A stretch of 64,000 bases of DNA. It comes from Roseitalea sp. GTDB lineage: Bacteria; Pseudomonadota; Alphaproteobacteria; Rhizobiales; Rhizobiaceae. The notes beneath the pieces are model-generated. The model worked only from the letters and a program-made list of their open reading frames with translations, ran no database searches and was not told the DNA's origin. Each line of letters starts with the position of its first letter. The first letter of the stretch is position 1. Position numbers and translations under genes: made by a program. The DNA is taken from positions 124,001-188,000 of the forward strand of contig JAEPON010000007.1 of NCBI GenBank assembly GCA_017642895.1, in the 5' to 3' direction. Shown here one piece after another: positions 34,861 to 43,290 of the stretch.

Positions 34861-36358
34861 TCGGAACCCATCGGTCACTGCGTTCGCCCCGGTGAAAGAG
34901 CACGGACTTCAGTTCAGTGAATTCTTCGACCGCCTGGGCACCCTGTTCCCGGCCGAGCCCGCTCTGGCGCATGCCGCCAAACGGCATTTCGGCAAACCCG
35001 TCCATCCAGCAATTGACCCAAATGGTGCCGGCGCGAAGGTCGCGCGCGGCGCACACCGCCCGGTCATAGTTTCCTGTCCAGATACCGGCCGACAGCCCGT
35101 AATGTGTGTCGTTGGCAATCGCAATCGCCTCGCTCAGACCGTCAAAACGCATCGTCGACAAGACGGGTCCGAACACTTCGTCCCGCGCTATGTCCATATC
35201 CGATGTGACGTTGGCCATCACGGTCGGCTCGAAAAACCGGCCTGGCCCGCCGTCGATCCGGCGGGTGCCGCACAGCGGGGACGCACCCTGTGATATCGCC
35301 TGCGCCACGTAGGTTTCGATCTTGTCCATCTGCGCGTCGTTGATGATCGCGCCGATCTTGGTTGCCGGGTCCAGCGGATCGCCGAACGGCACGCGTTCGG
35401 CCAGTTCGACCAACCGTTTGTGAAACTGTTCTTCGACGGATGCTTCGACAATCAGTCGGCTCGATGAGTTGCAGCACTGGCCGGCATTGAAGAAGACGCC
35501 GAAAACCACCGCGTCTGCAGCCGCGTCCAGATCGGCGTCCGCACAGACGATCTGCGGGTTCTTGCCGCCCAGTTCCAGCGACACCTTTTTCAGGTTGCCC
35601 GCCGCGGCCCGCGCAACGCTCCTGCCGACCTGGGTCGACCCGGTGAACGAGATCATGTCAACGTCGTCGTGCTCGGCCAGACGCTGCCCGACGGTTTGGC
35701 CGTGTCCGACGATGAGATTGACCGTTCCGGGCGGCATTTCCGCTTCGGTGAGCAGTTCGCCCAGCCTGAGTGTCGATCCGGGCGTCAGTTCGCTTGGCTT
35801 CAGCACCACGGTGCAGCCGGCGGCCAGGGCGAAGGGCAGCTTCTGGCTCAGAATGACGAAGGGGAAATTCCACGGCGTAATCATCGCAACCACACCGATT
35901 GGTACGCGTTCGATCAGCCCCAGCATGTGCTGGCCCAGGCCGGCCGGCACCGTTCCCTCGATCGCTCGCGCCCGTGTTGCGGCATAGCGCCAAAGATCGA
36001 CGGCACCTTCCAATTCGGCCCGCGCCTGGGTGATCGGCTTGCCGCTTTCGAGCACGTCAATCAACGCCAGTTCCTCGGCATTGGCGGCGATGAGGTCGGC
36101 CACGGTCGCGAGCATGCCGGACCGTTCGGCCGCCGACATTCTCGGCCAGGGGCCTTCATCGAACGCGACCCTGGCGGCCGAGACAGCCATATCGGCGTCG
36201 GCGACATCGGCCAGGGGATAGCAGCCGACCTGCATGTCATGCGCGGGGCTTTGCCGCCCGAACCGTTCAGCGGACGCAGCTTCCCCCAAGCGACCGTCAA
36301 CAAGCTGCCGATAGGCTTGAACCGGGCGTTTTTCGATCTCAATCGGAGAAAGGGTCAT
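34838..36358 (-). CDS. NAD(P)-dependent aldehyde dehydrogenase
   Basis: This 506-residue aldehyde dehydrogenase has the NAD site TPWNFPFVI and FTGSTQVGR, the general base Glu in VSLELGGKNP and the catalytic Cys in FFNAGQCCNSSSR. The closing GMRQSGLGREQG is characteristic of betaine/phenylacetaldehyde-like members. The ATG at 36358 overlaps the stop of the upstream GMC gene (ATGA). It probably oxidises the aldehyde made by the GMC oxidoreductase to an acid for the CoA transferase. Confidence 0.9.
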   Translation of the reverse strand: MTLSPIEIEKRPVQAYRQLVDGRLGEAASAERFGRQSPAHDMQVGCYPLADVADADMAVSAARVAFDEGPWPRMSAAERSGMLATVADLIAANAEELALIDVLESGKPITQARAELEGAVDLWRYAATRARAIEGTVPAGLGQHMLGLIERVPIGVVAMITPWNFPFVILSQKLPFALAAGCTVVLKPSELTPGSTLRLGELLTEAEMPPGTVNLIVGHGQTVGQRLAEHDDVDMISFTGSTQVGRSVARAAAGNLKKVSLELGGKNPQIVCADADLDAAADAVVFGVFFNAGQCCNSSSRLIVEASVEEQFHKRLVELAERVPFGDPLDPATKIGAIINDAQMDKIETYVAQAISQGASPLCGTRRIDGGPGRFFEPTVMANVTSDMDIARDEVFGPVLSTMRFDGLSEAIAIANDTHYGLSAGIWTGNYDRAVCAARDLRAGTIWVNCWMDGFAEMPFGGMRQSGLGREQGAQAVEEFTELKSVLFHRGERSDRWVPNGHNRNP

Positions 36359-37986
36359 GTTGGTGTCTCCGCTGCCAGCGGCGGCCGTCCGGCGACAAGG
36401 TCGGCCGCCTTTTCGGCGATCATGATCGTCGGCGCGTTTGTGTTGGCGCTGATCTGGTTGGGCATGACCGAACTGTCGCAGATGCGAAGTCCGTCGATGC
36501 CGTGAACCTTCAGGTCCGGCGCAACCACGGCCATGTCGTCGACGCCGATCTTGCAGGTGCCGACGGGGTGATAATCGGTCTTGGCCCATTGACGCACATA
36601 AGTGGCGAGCGCCTCGTCGGACTGCACCCCGTTGCCGGGCATGTACTCTTCGTCAAGCCATGGCCGGAACTCCGGTTGCGCCATCACCTGCCTTGCGAGT
36701 TTCAACCCTTCGATTGCCATCCGCCGGTCATACGGCTCGGCCAGGTAGTTGGGGTCGATCAAAGGCGTGTCCTGCGGATCGGCGCTTTTCAACCGGACTG
36801 TGCCGGTACTGCGCGGGCGCAGGAGATTGGAATAAAGGCTGACACCGTAGCCCGGAACACGCTTCATACCATGATCGATGACATAGGCCGGCAGGAAGTG
36901 TAGCTGGATGTCAGGGCGGTCAGCATCCGGTCCAGCCTTGGCGAAAGCGCCTGCCTCGACGATGTTGGTGGTGACGGGGCCGTTCTTGAACAGGAGATAT
37001 TGCACCGCCCATGCGGCCTGTTTGAGATATTGGTCGACACCGTAATAGGAATGCGGCCCCTTGAGCGCATAGGCGGTATAGCAGTCCAGATGATCCTGAA
37101 GGTTCTCGCCGACGCCCGGCAGATCGACGACGACCTCGATTCCCATCTCGCGCAGATGCGCCGCCGGGCCGATTCCGGACAGCATCATCAATTTCGGCGA
37201 CCCGATCGCGCCGGCGGTGACGATCACCTCGCGCGATGCCGACGCCATGGCGGTGTCGCCGTTCTGCGTGGTGTAGACGATGCCGCGGGCTTTTGATCCA
37301 TCGACGGCAATCTTGTGCACCCGGCAAGATGTCAGAACCGTCAGATTGGCACGGCCGCGCGCCGGCCGCAGATAAGAGACCGCTGCGCTGCCGCGCCGGC
37401 CATCCCGGGTCGTCGTCTGGTGATAGCCGACGCCTTCCTGCTCGGCGCCGTTGAAATCGGCGTTGTAGGGCAGGCCGGCCTGTTGGGCGGCGCGAATGAA
37501 GGTCGCCGTGATCGGCAGGGGGCTGATCGGATCGGAAACGCGCAAGGGACCGCCAACGCCATGATAGGCGTTGCACAGGCGCACATTGTCTTCCGCCTTG
37601 CGGAAATAGGGCAAAACGTCGGCATAACCCCAGCCTTCGGCGCCGGCCGCCTTCCAGTCGTCATAGTCCCGCCGGTGGCCGCGGGTGTAGATCATCGCAT
37701 TGATCGAGGAGCCGCCGCCAAGCGTCTTGCCCTGCGGATACCACATCTCGCGATCGTCGAGATGCTTCTGCGGCACGGTTCGATAGCCCCAGTTGACGCG
37801 CGGTCCCGACAGCTTGGTGAAACCGGCCGGCACATGAATGAGCGGATGATTGTCGGCCTGGCCGGCTTCGAGCAGCAGGACTTCCGCCCCGTCTTCGCTC
37901 AAGCGTGCGGCGAGCACGCAACCGGCCGATCCACCGCCGGCGATGACATAGTCATAGGTCCTGTTTGCCGTCCCGGCCCTGCTCAT
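36355..37986 (-). CDS. GMC-family FAD-dependent alcohol/choline dehydrogenase
   Basis: This 543-residue GMC oxidoreductase has the FAD motif DYVIAGGGSAGCVLAARLSE and GMC signature 1 (GKTLGGGSSINAMIYTRGH). Signature 2 (TAGAIGSPKLMMLSGIGP) and the active-site His in TDYHPVGTCKIG also match. The C-terminal NTNAPTIMIAEKAADL completes the FAD site. This class includes choline dehydrogenase and many alcohol dehydrogenases that pass electrons to the respiratory chain. Here the neighbours suggest a polyol or ether-type alcohol rather than choline. Stop and start overlap both neighbours by four bases. Confidence 0.88.
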   Translation of the reverse strand: MSRAGTANRTYDYVIAGGGSAGCVLAARLSEDGAEVLLLEAGQADNHPLIHVPAGFTKLSGPRVNWGYRTVPQKHLDDREMWYPQGKTLGGGSSINAMIYTRGHRRDYDDWKAAGAEGWGYADVLPYFRKAEDNVRLCNAYHGVGGPLRVSDPISPLPITATFIRAAQQAGLPYNADFNGAEQEGVGYHQTTTRDGRRGSAAVSYLRPARGRANLTVLTSCRVHKIAVDGSKARGIVYTTQNGDTAMASASREVIVTAGAIGSPKLMMLSGIGPAAHLREMGIEVVVDLPGVGENLQDHLDCYTAYALKGPHSYYGVDQYLKQAAWAVQYLLFKNGPVTTNIVEAGAFAKAGPDADRPDIQLHFLPAYVIDHGMKRVPGYGVSLYSNLLRPRSTGTVRLKSADPQDTPLIDPNYLAEPYDRRMAIEGLKLARQVMAQPEFRPWLDEEYMPGNGVQSDEALATYVRQWAKTDYHPVGTCKIGVDDMAVVAPDLKVHGIDGLRICDSSVMPNQISANTNAPTIMIAEKAADLVAGRPPLAAETPT

Positions 37987-39530
37987 GCCGCCTTGTCCGC
38001 CACATTGCGAAACAGTTTTTCGTCCATGGCGCGCGGCGCGCGCATGATTGGCTCGAAACCCATACGGTCAAGAATATCGCGCCGCAGGTCGACCCCCGGC
38101 GCGACCTCGGTCAGTTCAAGACCGTCTTCAGTCAACTCGAACACCGCCCGTTCGGTGACGTAGGTGACCTTTTGGCCGCGAAGGCGCGCTTCCGGCCCGC
38201 TGAAGGTCACGCCCTCGACTTTGGTCACCAGTTTCGGCACGGCGCCGGCCTGATCGACGGTCAGCCGTCCGCCCGATGCCGACACGCGAAGCCCCTTGGC
38301 CTCGAAGGCGCCGCAGAACACGACACGGCGTGCACCCTGGCTGATGTCGATGAACCCGCCTGGTCCGCTGATCTGGCCTCCGAAATGGGATACATTGACC
38401 GAGCCCTCGGCATCCATTTCCGCAAGGCCAAGAAATGTCTGGTCCAATAGGCCGCCCGAATAGAGATCGAATTGCTGGCAGGACGGCATGATCGCCGCAG
38501 GCGAGGCAGCGATGCCGAACAAGTCGCCAGTCAGCAGTTCGCCGCGATGGATGCCCTGTTCGATCGTGAACCAATAGTCGGACGTGCGGCCCTCATCGGC
38601 GACGATCTGCGCCACATCGGCAGACATGCCGAAGCCGAAATTCACCGTCGAGTCGGGGATCAGCTCCCGCGCCGCCCGTTCGGCGACGATCCGGCGAACC
38701 AGCGAACTCGTCTCGATGGGGCGTTGGTGCTCATCACGAACCGCCAGACCGGCGAGCACGGGGTCATAGGCGCCATGATAGGTTTGCATCTGGTCGGCAA
38801 CGGGCAGCACATAATCGACCAGATTGCCGGGAATGGACACTTCACGCGGACGGATGCCGCCATCGGCCACCATCTCCCGCACCTGCGCGATCACGATCCC
38901 GCCACTCGCCTTGGCGGCCAGTGCGATGGCGTAGCTGTCAAGGTCAGCGGGCTCTTCGCTTGCGCTGATATTGCCTGATGCATCAGCCACCGTGCCACGG
39001 ACGACCGCTACGTCGATGGCAAAGGGCAAGTAGCGCAGCCACGTACGGCCGTCGATCTCGATCAGTTCGACCAGCGGCTCCCTGGCCGCCTCGTTGCAGC
39101 GCCCGCCAGCCTGTCGCGGGTCGCAAAACGTGCCCAGGCCGACATGGGTGATCAATCCGGGGCGTTTGGCGCCGATCTCCCGGAACAGATGGGTCAGGAC
39201 GCCCGACGGCATACAGTAGGCTTCGATCTGATTCGTCCGCGCCATTTCGAGCATGGCGGGCGACCAGATCCAGTGCCCGCCGACAACCCGCCGCACCATG
39301 CCCGAATGGGCAAAACGGTTGACGCCCCTGGTCTTGCGGTCGCCCATGCCGAGCGCGTGGATGAGGGTCATGTCACGGGGTTGGCCGCCATCGAGGAAGG
39401 CACGTTCAAAGACCGCAAAGACCGCATCAGCCTCCAGCAATCCGCCGCCGGCGCCGGAAATCGCGATGGTCGCGCGCGGCGCCAGATCGGACAGAATTGC
39501 CTGCAAGGATTGTTGATCGACTGTCTTCAT
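37983..39530 (-). CDS. Family I CoA transferase, fused alpha-beta (acetate/propionate CoA-transferase-like)
   Basis: This 515-residue protein joins the alpha and beta subunits of a family I CoA transferase. The first half holds VRRVVGGHWIWSPAM and GLGTFCDPRQAGGRCNE. The second half carries the predicted catalytic Glu (residue 324, in FTIEQGIHRGELL), which forms the glutamyl-CoA intermediate. It would move CoA from acetyl- or succinyl-CoA to an acid made in the pathway. That links the oxidation steps to the crotonase encoded across the divergent promoter. The gene starts four bases before the end of the ATPase gene spacing. Confidence 0.86.
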   Translation of the reverse strand: MKTVDQQSLQAILSDLAPRATIAISGAGGGLLEADAVFAVFERAFLDGGQPRDMTLIHALGMGDRKTRGVNRFAHSGMVRRVVGGHWIWSPAMLEMARTNQIEAYCMPSGVLTHLFREIGAKRPGLITHVGLGTFCDPRQAGGRCNEAAREPLVELIEIDGRTWLRYLPFAIDVAVVRGTVADASGNISASEEPADLDSYAIALAAKASGGIVIAQVREMVADGGIRPREVSIPGNLVDYVLPVADQMQTYHGAYDPVLAGLAVRDEHQRPIETSSLVRRIVAERAARELIPDSTVNFGFGMSADVAQIVADEGRTSDYWFTIEQGIHRGELLTGDLFGIAASPAAIMPSCQQFDLYSGGLLDQTFLGLAEMDAEGSVNVSHFGGQISGPGGFIDISQGARRVVFCGAFEAKGLRVSASGGRLTVDQAGAVPKLVTKVEGVTFSGPEARLRGQKVTYVTERAVFELTEDGLELTEVAPGVDLRRDILDRMGFEPIMRAPRAMDEKLFRNVADKAA

Positions 39531-39534
39531 TGGT

Positions 39535-40275
39535 TCAGTGCGCGCCGACGATGTGGGCGACCACGTCCTGCATGGTCGTTTCTCCGGTTCGCTCGTCCGC
39601 GATGACGGTCCCCTGGCGCAGGGCGACGATCCGGTCAGCGACCTCGAAGACGTCGGTCAGGCGGTGACTGATGAGAATGACGGCGATGTTGCGGCTTTTC
39701 AGTTCCTTGATCAGATCCAGCACATGTTCGATCTCGCGCACCGCCAGGGCCGCGGTCGGTTCGTCCATGATGACGACCTTGGGCGAGAACGTCAGCGCAC
39801 GGGCGATCGCCACCGACTGCTGCTGGCCGCCCGACAGCTTGCCGACCTGGATGTCGACGGAGGGCAGCCGCGCGCCGAGCTGTCGGATCATGTCTTCAGC
39901 CTGATCGCGGGCTGTCTTGAAATCGATGATGTTGGTGGCCAAACCGAAAATCGTGCGTGTCGGTTCACGGCCGAGAAAGATGTTGGCGGTAACGTCCTGT
40001 TGTCCGGCAAGTTCGAGATTCTGGTAGATCATTTCGATGCCGAGCTCGCGGATCGCGCCCGGCGGCGTACCCGAGATGTCCTCGCCATCGAGAATGACCG
40101 AACCGGACGTTGCCGAGTAGACACCGGTTACGATCTTCATCAACGTGCTCTTTCCCGCGCCGTTGTCGCCGACCAAGGCGACACACTCGCCCGGATGCAG
40201 GTCGAACGTGACGCCGCGCAGGACGTTGACCGGGCCGAAGTGCTTTTTGACTTCGCGCAGTTGCAGCGTCGCCAT
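39535..40275 (-). CDS. Sugar-type ABC importer ATP-binding protein, single NBD (FrcA-like)
   Basis: This 246-residue ATPase has Walker A GDNGAGKST, Q-loop MIYQNLELAGQQDVTAN, signature LSGGQQQSVAIARA, Walker B VVIMDEPTAALA and His-loop LISHRLTDV. The QNLELAGQQDVTANIFLGRE segment is typical of the CUT2 (ribose/fructose/cyclitol) branch. Most CUT2 ATPases have two fused domains of about 500 residues; this one has one, as in FrcA. The ATG at 40275 overlaps the permease stop by one base (TGATG). Confidence 0.9.
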   Translation of the reverse strand: MATLQLREVKKHFGPVNVLRGVTFDLHPGECVALVGDNGAGKSTLMKIVTGVYSATSGSVILDGEDISGTPPGAIRELGIEMIYQNLELAGQQDVTANIFLGREPTRTIFGLATNIIDFKTARDQAEDMIRQLGARLPSVDIQVGKLSGGQQQSVAIARALTFSPKVVIMDEPTAALAVREIEHVLDLIKELKSRNIAVILISHRLTDVFEVADRIVALRQGTVIADERTGETTMQDVVAHIVGAH

Positions 40276-41264
40276 CACTCAACGCCCCTCTTGGCCAATT
40301 GGTCGAGCCACACGGCGGCAACGAGCACGATGCCGATCGATATCTGCTGCCAGAATGAGGGGATGGCGAGCAGGTTCAGGCCGTTTTGCAGAACGCCCAT
40401 GATCAGCGCGCCGATGACCGTTCCCAGGATGGTCGCGCGCCCGCCGAACAAATGCGTGCCCCCGATGATCGAGGCTGTGATGGCGGCGAGCTCGAAATTC
40501 ATGCCCGCGGTCGGATCCCCGGCATTGACCCGCGCCATGGTGAAGAGCCCTGCCAGCCCGGCGGTCAGGCCGGATAGGGCATAGATTTTGATGCGCAGCG
40601 AACGCACAGGCACGCCCATCGCCATGGCGCCGTGCTCATTGTCGCCGATGACCAGCGTATGGCGACCGAAGCGGGTGTGCGTGAGCACGAAGTGCAGGAT
40701 TATGGCCGTGACGATGAAGCCGATCGCCGGTACCGGAATGCCGAACGGGCGGCCTTGCCCAAGCCAGATCAGCGCCTCGGGCAGGCCGTAGACCGCCTGG
40801 CCGTCGGTGATCAGCAGGGCCACGCCACGCGCCACGCCCATCATTCCCAGCGTGACGACGAAGGCCGGCACACCGCCATAGGCGACGATCAAGCCGTTGA
40901 TCCATCCGGCAAAGGCGCCCGCAGCCAGGCAGGCCGGAACTGCAAGCCACCATGGCAGACCCAGATGCGCGGCAACCATCGCGCCGACGACGCCGGCAAA
41001 GGCCATGATCGATCCGACCGACAGATCGATACCGGCCGAACCGATGACGAAGGTCGCCCCGATTGCCAGGATGCCGATCGTCGAGGTGGCCAGGACGATG
41101 TTGAAAATGTTGGCCAGCGTCAGGAAATAGGGCGATGCGTAGGACATGACCGCCACCAGCAAAGCCAGAACGATCAGCGATTCCAGACGCAGAGCGCTTT
41201 TTTCCCGCATGAAGGCAGCAAGCCCTTGCGCCCTCATCGGAGCGGCCGGATTTGCGTCTGTCAT
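40275..41264 (-). CDS. Sugar-type ABC importer permease (CUT2/RbsC-like)
   Basis: This 329-residue permease of the BPD_transp_2 family has about ten hydrophobic helices. Hallmarks are FVIGSAGIDLSVGSIMAFAGVV near residue 75 and ITASIIGGTHLFGGRATILGTVIGALIMGVLQNGLNLL near the end, as in RbsC. AGGAGG followed by a five-base gap fixes the start at 41264. It is a single gene, so the channel is presumably a homodimer. It is the second gene of the LacI-controlled operon. Confidence 0.92.
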   Translation of the reverse strand: MTDANPAAPMRAQGLAAFMREKSALRLESLIVLALLVAVMSYASPYFLTLANIFNIVLATSTIGILAIGATFVIGSAGIDLSVGSIMAFAGVVGAMVAAHLGLPWWLAVPACLAAGAFAGWINGLIVAYGGVPAFVVTLGMMGVARGVALLITDGQAVYGLPEALIWLGQGRPFGIPVPAIGFIVTAIILHFVLTHTRFGRHTLVIGDNEHGAMAMGVPVRSLRIKIYALSGLTAGLAGLFTMARVNAGDPTAGMNFELAAITASIIGGTHLFGGRATILGTVIGALIMGVLQNGLNLLAIPSFWQQISIGIVLVAAVWLDQLAKRGVE

Positions 41265-41331
41265 CGAAAGCCTCCTGCTGGTCGATTGGCCGGCGCTGCC
41301 CCAAAGTCGCGGCGCGGCGCCGGCGATCAAC

Positions 41332-42300
41332 TCAGCGCAGATACTGGATCATCTCGTCGGAGCCGTCCTCAAGAATGCTCTGGGTGATGACAGACTGACC
41401 GGTCGACTGATATGAGTCGAGTTCAGTGTGGTCCTGGAACTTCTCGGTCAGCAGTTCGACAGACCGTTTGCCGACAAGATAGGGAAACTGTCCAACCGTC
41501 GCGGTCAGCCGGCCCGATTTGATCGACTGGATGGCGTCCGAGGTCCCATCGACGCCGACAACGATGACATTGTCCAACCCTGCGGCCAGCAGCGCCTCGG
41601 TTGCACCCAGCGCCATCGTGTCATTGGCCGCAAACACCGCTTTCAGATCCGGATTCCGCTGCAGCGTATCGTTGGTGATGTTGGCCGATTTGCCGCGATC
41701 CCAATCGCCATTGAGCGTTGTCATCCCGATATCCGGCGCGATCTCGGCCATGCGGTCGCGGAACCCCTTGCCGCGTGCCGCGCCCACGGGGTTGCCAGGC
41801 AGGCCCTCCAGCACCAGAACGGGGCCGGACAGGTCATCGACCAACTGCTCGGCGACAAAGTCGGCGCCGACGGCGCCGGTGCTCTCGCCATCGTTGCCCG
41901 CGGTGAACGTCACCGTGACGCCGGCGTCCTCGGCAATGGTCCGATCGAGATTGTAATCGAGATCGACGATGGCGATCCCCTGGTCGGACGCGCGCTTCAG
42001 GCACGGCAGGAGAATGTTGGAGTTGATCGCGCCGACGATCAGCGCGTCGGGCTCGCGCAACAGCATCGTCTCGCAATTGTTCAGTTGTTGTTCGGCGGCG
42101 CCTTCATTGGCGACGGTCGAAACCACAGCCTCGACGCCAAGCTCTTCGGCGGCATCCTCAATACCCTGCGTCATCGCGTTCCAATGCGGATTGGCCGGTG
42201 TTTTCAGGATCGCGCCGTAGAGCAGCGTCTCCGCCCCGGCAGTGACTGGCGCGACGATAACGGCCGCGCCGAGCGCGGCAATGGTCAGATGGTTCTTCAC
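41332..42300 (-). CDS. Sugar-type ABC importer periplasmic binding protein (Peripla_BP_4)
   Basis: This 322-residue binding protein has a Sec signal peptide (KNHLTIAALGAAVIVAPVTAGAE) and the ribose-binding-type fold. It carries GAILKTPANPHWNAMTQGIEDAAEELG, the LLREPDALIVGAIN hinge region and FAANDTMALGATEALLAAG. Such proteins bind pentoses, hexoses, cyclitols or autoinducer-2. The GTG at 42300 is chosen because GGGAGG is placed seven bases upstream. It is the first gene of an eight-gene operon ending at 32870. Confidence 0.9.
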   Translation of the reverse strand: MKNHLTIAALGAAVIVAPVTAGAETLLYGAILKTPANPHWNAMTQGIEDAAEELGVEAVVSTVANEGAAEQQLNNCETMLLREPDALIVGAINSNILLPCLKRASDQGIAIVDLDYNLDRTIAEDAGVTVTFTAGNDGESTGAVGADFVAEQLVDDLSGPVLVLEGLPGNPVGAARGKGFRDRMAEIAPDIGMTTLNGDWDRGKSANITNDTLQRNPDLKAVFAANDTMALGATEALLAAGLDNVIVVGVDGTSDAIQSIKSGRLTATVGQFPYLVGKRSVELLTEKFQDHTELDSYQSTGQSVITQSILEDGSDEMIQYLR

Positions 42301-42331
42301 GATGGATCCTCCCACACAGATGTCGTGTTGA

Positions 42332-42374
42332 TAGAACGATCTACTAACTAGCAGCGCGTCATAAATCGTGTCAA
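42332..42374 (-). promoter_or_regulatory. Promoter and LacI-type operator of the importer/catabolic operon
   Basis: Reading leftward, TTGACA (42374-42369) and TAGTTA (42350-42345) are 18 bp apart. The near-palindrome TAGAACGATCTA (42332-42343) covers the expected transcription start. It differs by one base from the operator at 42495-42506 before the crotonase-lacI genes. The central CG and 12-bp symmetry fit LacI-family operators. Confidence 0.75.
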
Positions 42375-42454
42375 CCCTGGCGAAATCGACGTTTTTTGAT
42401 CAGTTTTTGGCTGCCGTCGCGATTGACGGTAGTCATGGCGCTCGTTTGATCGAA

Positions 42455-42506
42455 TTGATTTGCTGAATTCAAGCCGCTACGCTGAGCGTTGAAATAGAAC
42501 GTTCTA
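42455..42506 (+). promoter_or_regulatory. Promoter and LacI-type operator of the crotonase-lacI genes
   Basis: TTGATT (42455-42460) and TACGCT (42478-42483) are 17 bp apart. A perfect 12-bp palindrome TAGAACGTTCTA (42495-42506) follows, just past the expected transcription start and eight bases before the start codon. Together with its partner at 42332-42343 it suggests that the LacI regulator represses both directions. Confidence 0.75.
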
Positions 42507-42513
42507 GCAGGTC

Positions 42514-43290
42514 ATGATGTCTTTTGTTTCCTACAAGGCCGAAGGTCCGGTCGCCACGATCACGCTTTGCCGCCCCGAAAAGCTCAACGCGCTGACGCCG
42601 GACATGCTCGGCATGATTGAAAGCTTCATTCGCCGGGCCGAAAACCAGCACGGTTTGCGCGCGGTGATCCTCGGCGCCCAGGGGCGCGCGTTTTGCGTCG
42701 GTGCCGATATCGAGGTGTGGTCCGCACTGTCGCCCGCAGCTTTCCGCACCCAGTGGATCGACGCTGGCCACCGCGCCATGGATACGATCGCGCGCTGCCG
42801 CCTGCCGGTGATCGCGGCCCTGCACGGCGCCGTCATGGGCGGCGGTCTGGAACTGGCCCTGGCAGCCGATCTGCGCGTCGCCGAACGGGGCACGCGGTTG
42901 GCATTGCCGGAAACATCGATCGGCACCGTGCCGGGATGGGGCGGCACGCACAGGCTGCCAGACCTGATCGGGCCGGCGCGTGCCAAGCAGATGATCTTTT
43001 CGGCCAGCCAAATCACCGCCGAGCAGGCGGAGACGTGGGGACTCGTTAACGTCCAATGCGCGCCGGGCACAGCGGGCGAAACCGCGTGCACCATCGCCGC
43101 CGATGTCGTCCGCCAGGCGCCGGTCTCGGTTCAGGTGGCCAAGCGCCTGATCGACGGTGCGGCCGGCGACAACCTGCCGGCCACGCTCGAAATGCTGGGT
43201 GGCATGGCCACGCAGGCAACGCATGATATGCAAGAGGGTATCGCAGCGTTCCGCGCCAAACGCCGCCCGGACTTCAAGGGTGATCAATGA
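42514..43290 (+). CDS. Crotonase-family protein (enoyl-CoA hydratase/isomerase)
   Basis: This 258-residue crotonase has the oxyanion-hole motifs AFCVGADIEVW and ALHGAVMGGGLELALAADLRVAE. The first catalytic Glu is in LPETSIGTVPGWGGTHRL. The second Glu of typical enoyl-CoA hydratases (in the AMEM-like helix) is Gln here (AKQM), so another crotonase reaction such as isomerisation or retro-Claisen cleavage is possible. ATGs occur at 42514 and 42517. It precedes and overlaps lacI (ATGA) and shares the operator pattern of the divergent operon, tying CoA-thioester chemistry to the imported compound. Confidence 0.86.
   Translation: MMSFVSYKAEGPVATITLCRPEKLNALTPDMLGMIESFIRRAENQHGLRAVILGAQGRAFCVGADIEVWSALSPAAFRTQWIDAGHRAMDTIARCRLPVIAALHGAVMGGGLELALAADLRVAERGTRLALPETSIGTVPGWGGTHRLPDLIGPARAKQMIFSASQITAEQAETWGLVNVQCAPGTAGETACTIAADVVRQAPVSVQVAKRLIDGAAGDNLPATLEMLGGMATQATHDMQEGIAAFRAKRRPDFKGDQ

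Noticed and set aside
36355..37986. Choline dehydrogenase betA with betaine-aldehyde dehydrogenase
   Set aside because: The GMC and aldehyde dehydrogenase pair superficially resembles bet genes, but there is no betI or choline transporter, and the operon includes CoA transferase, AroE-like and DUF993 genes.
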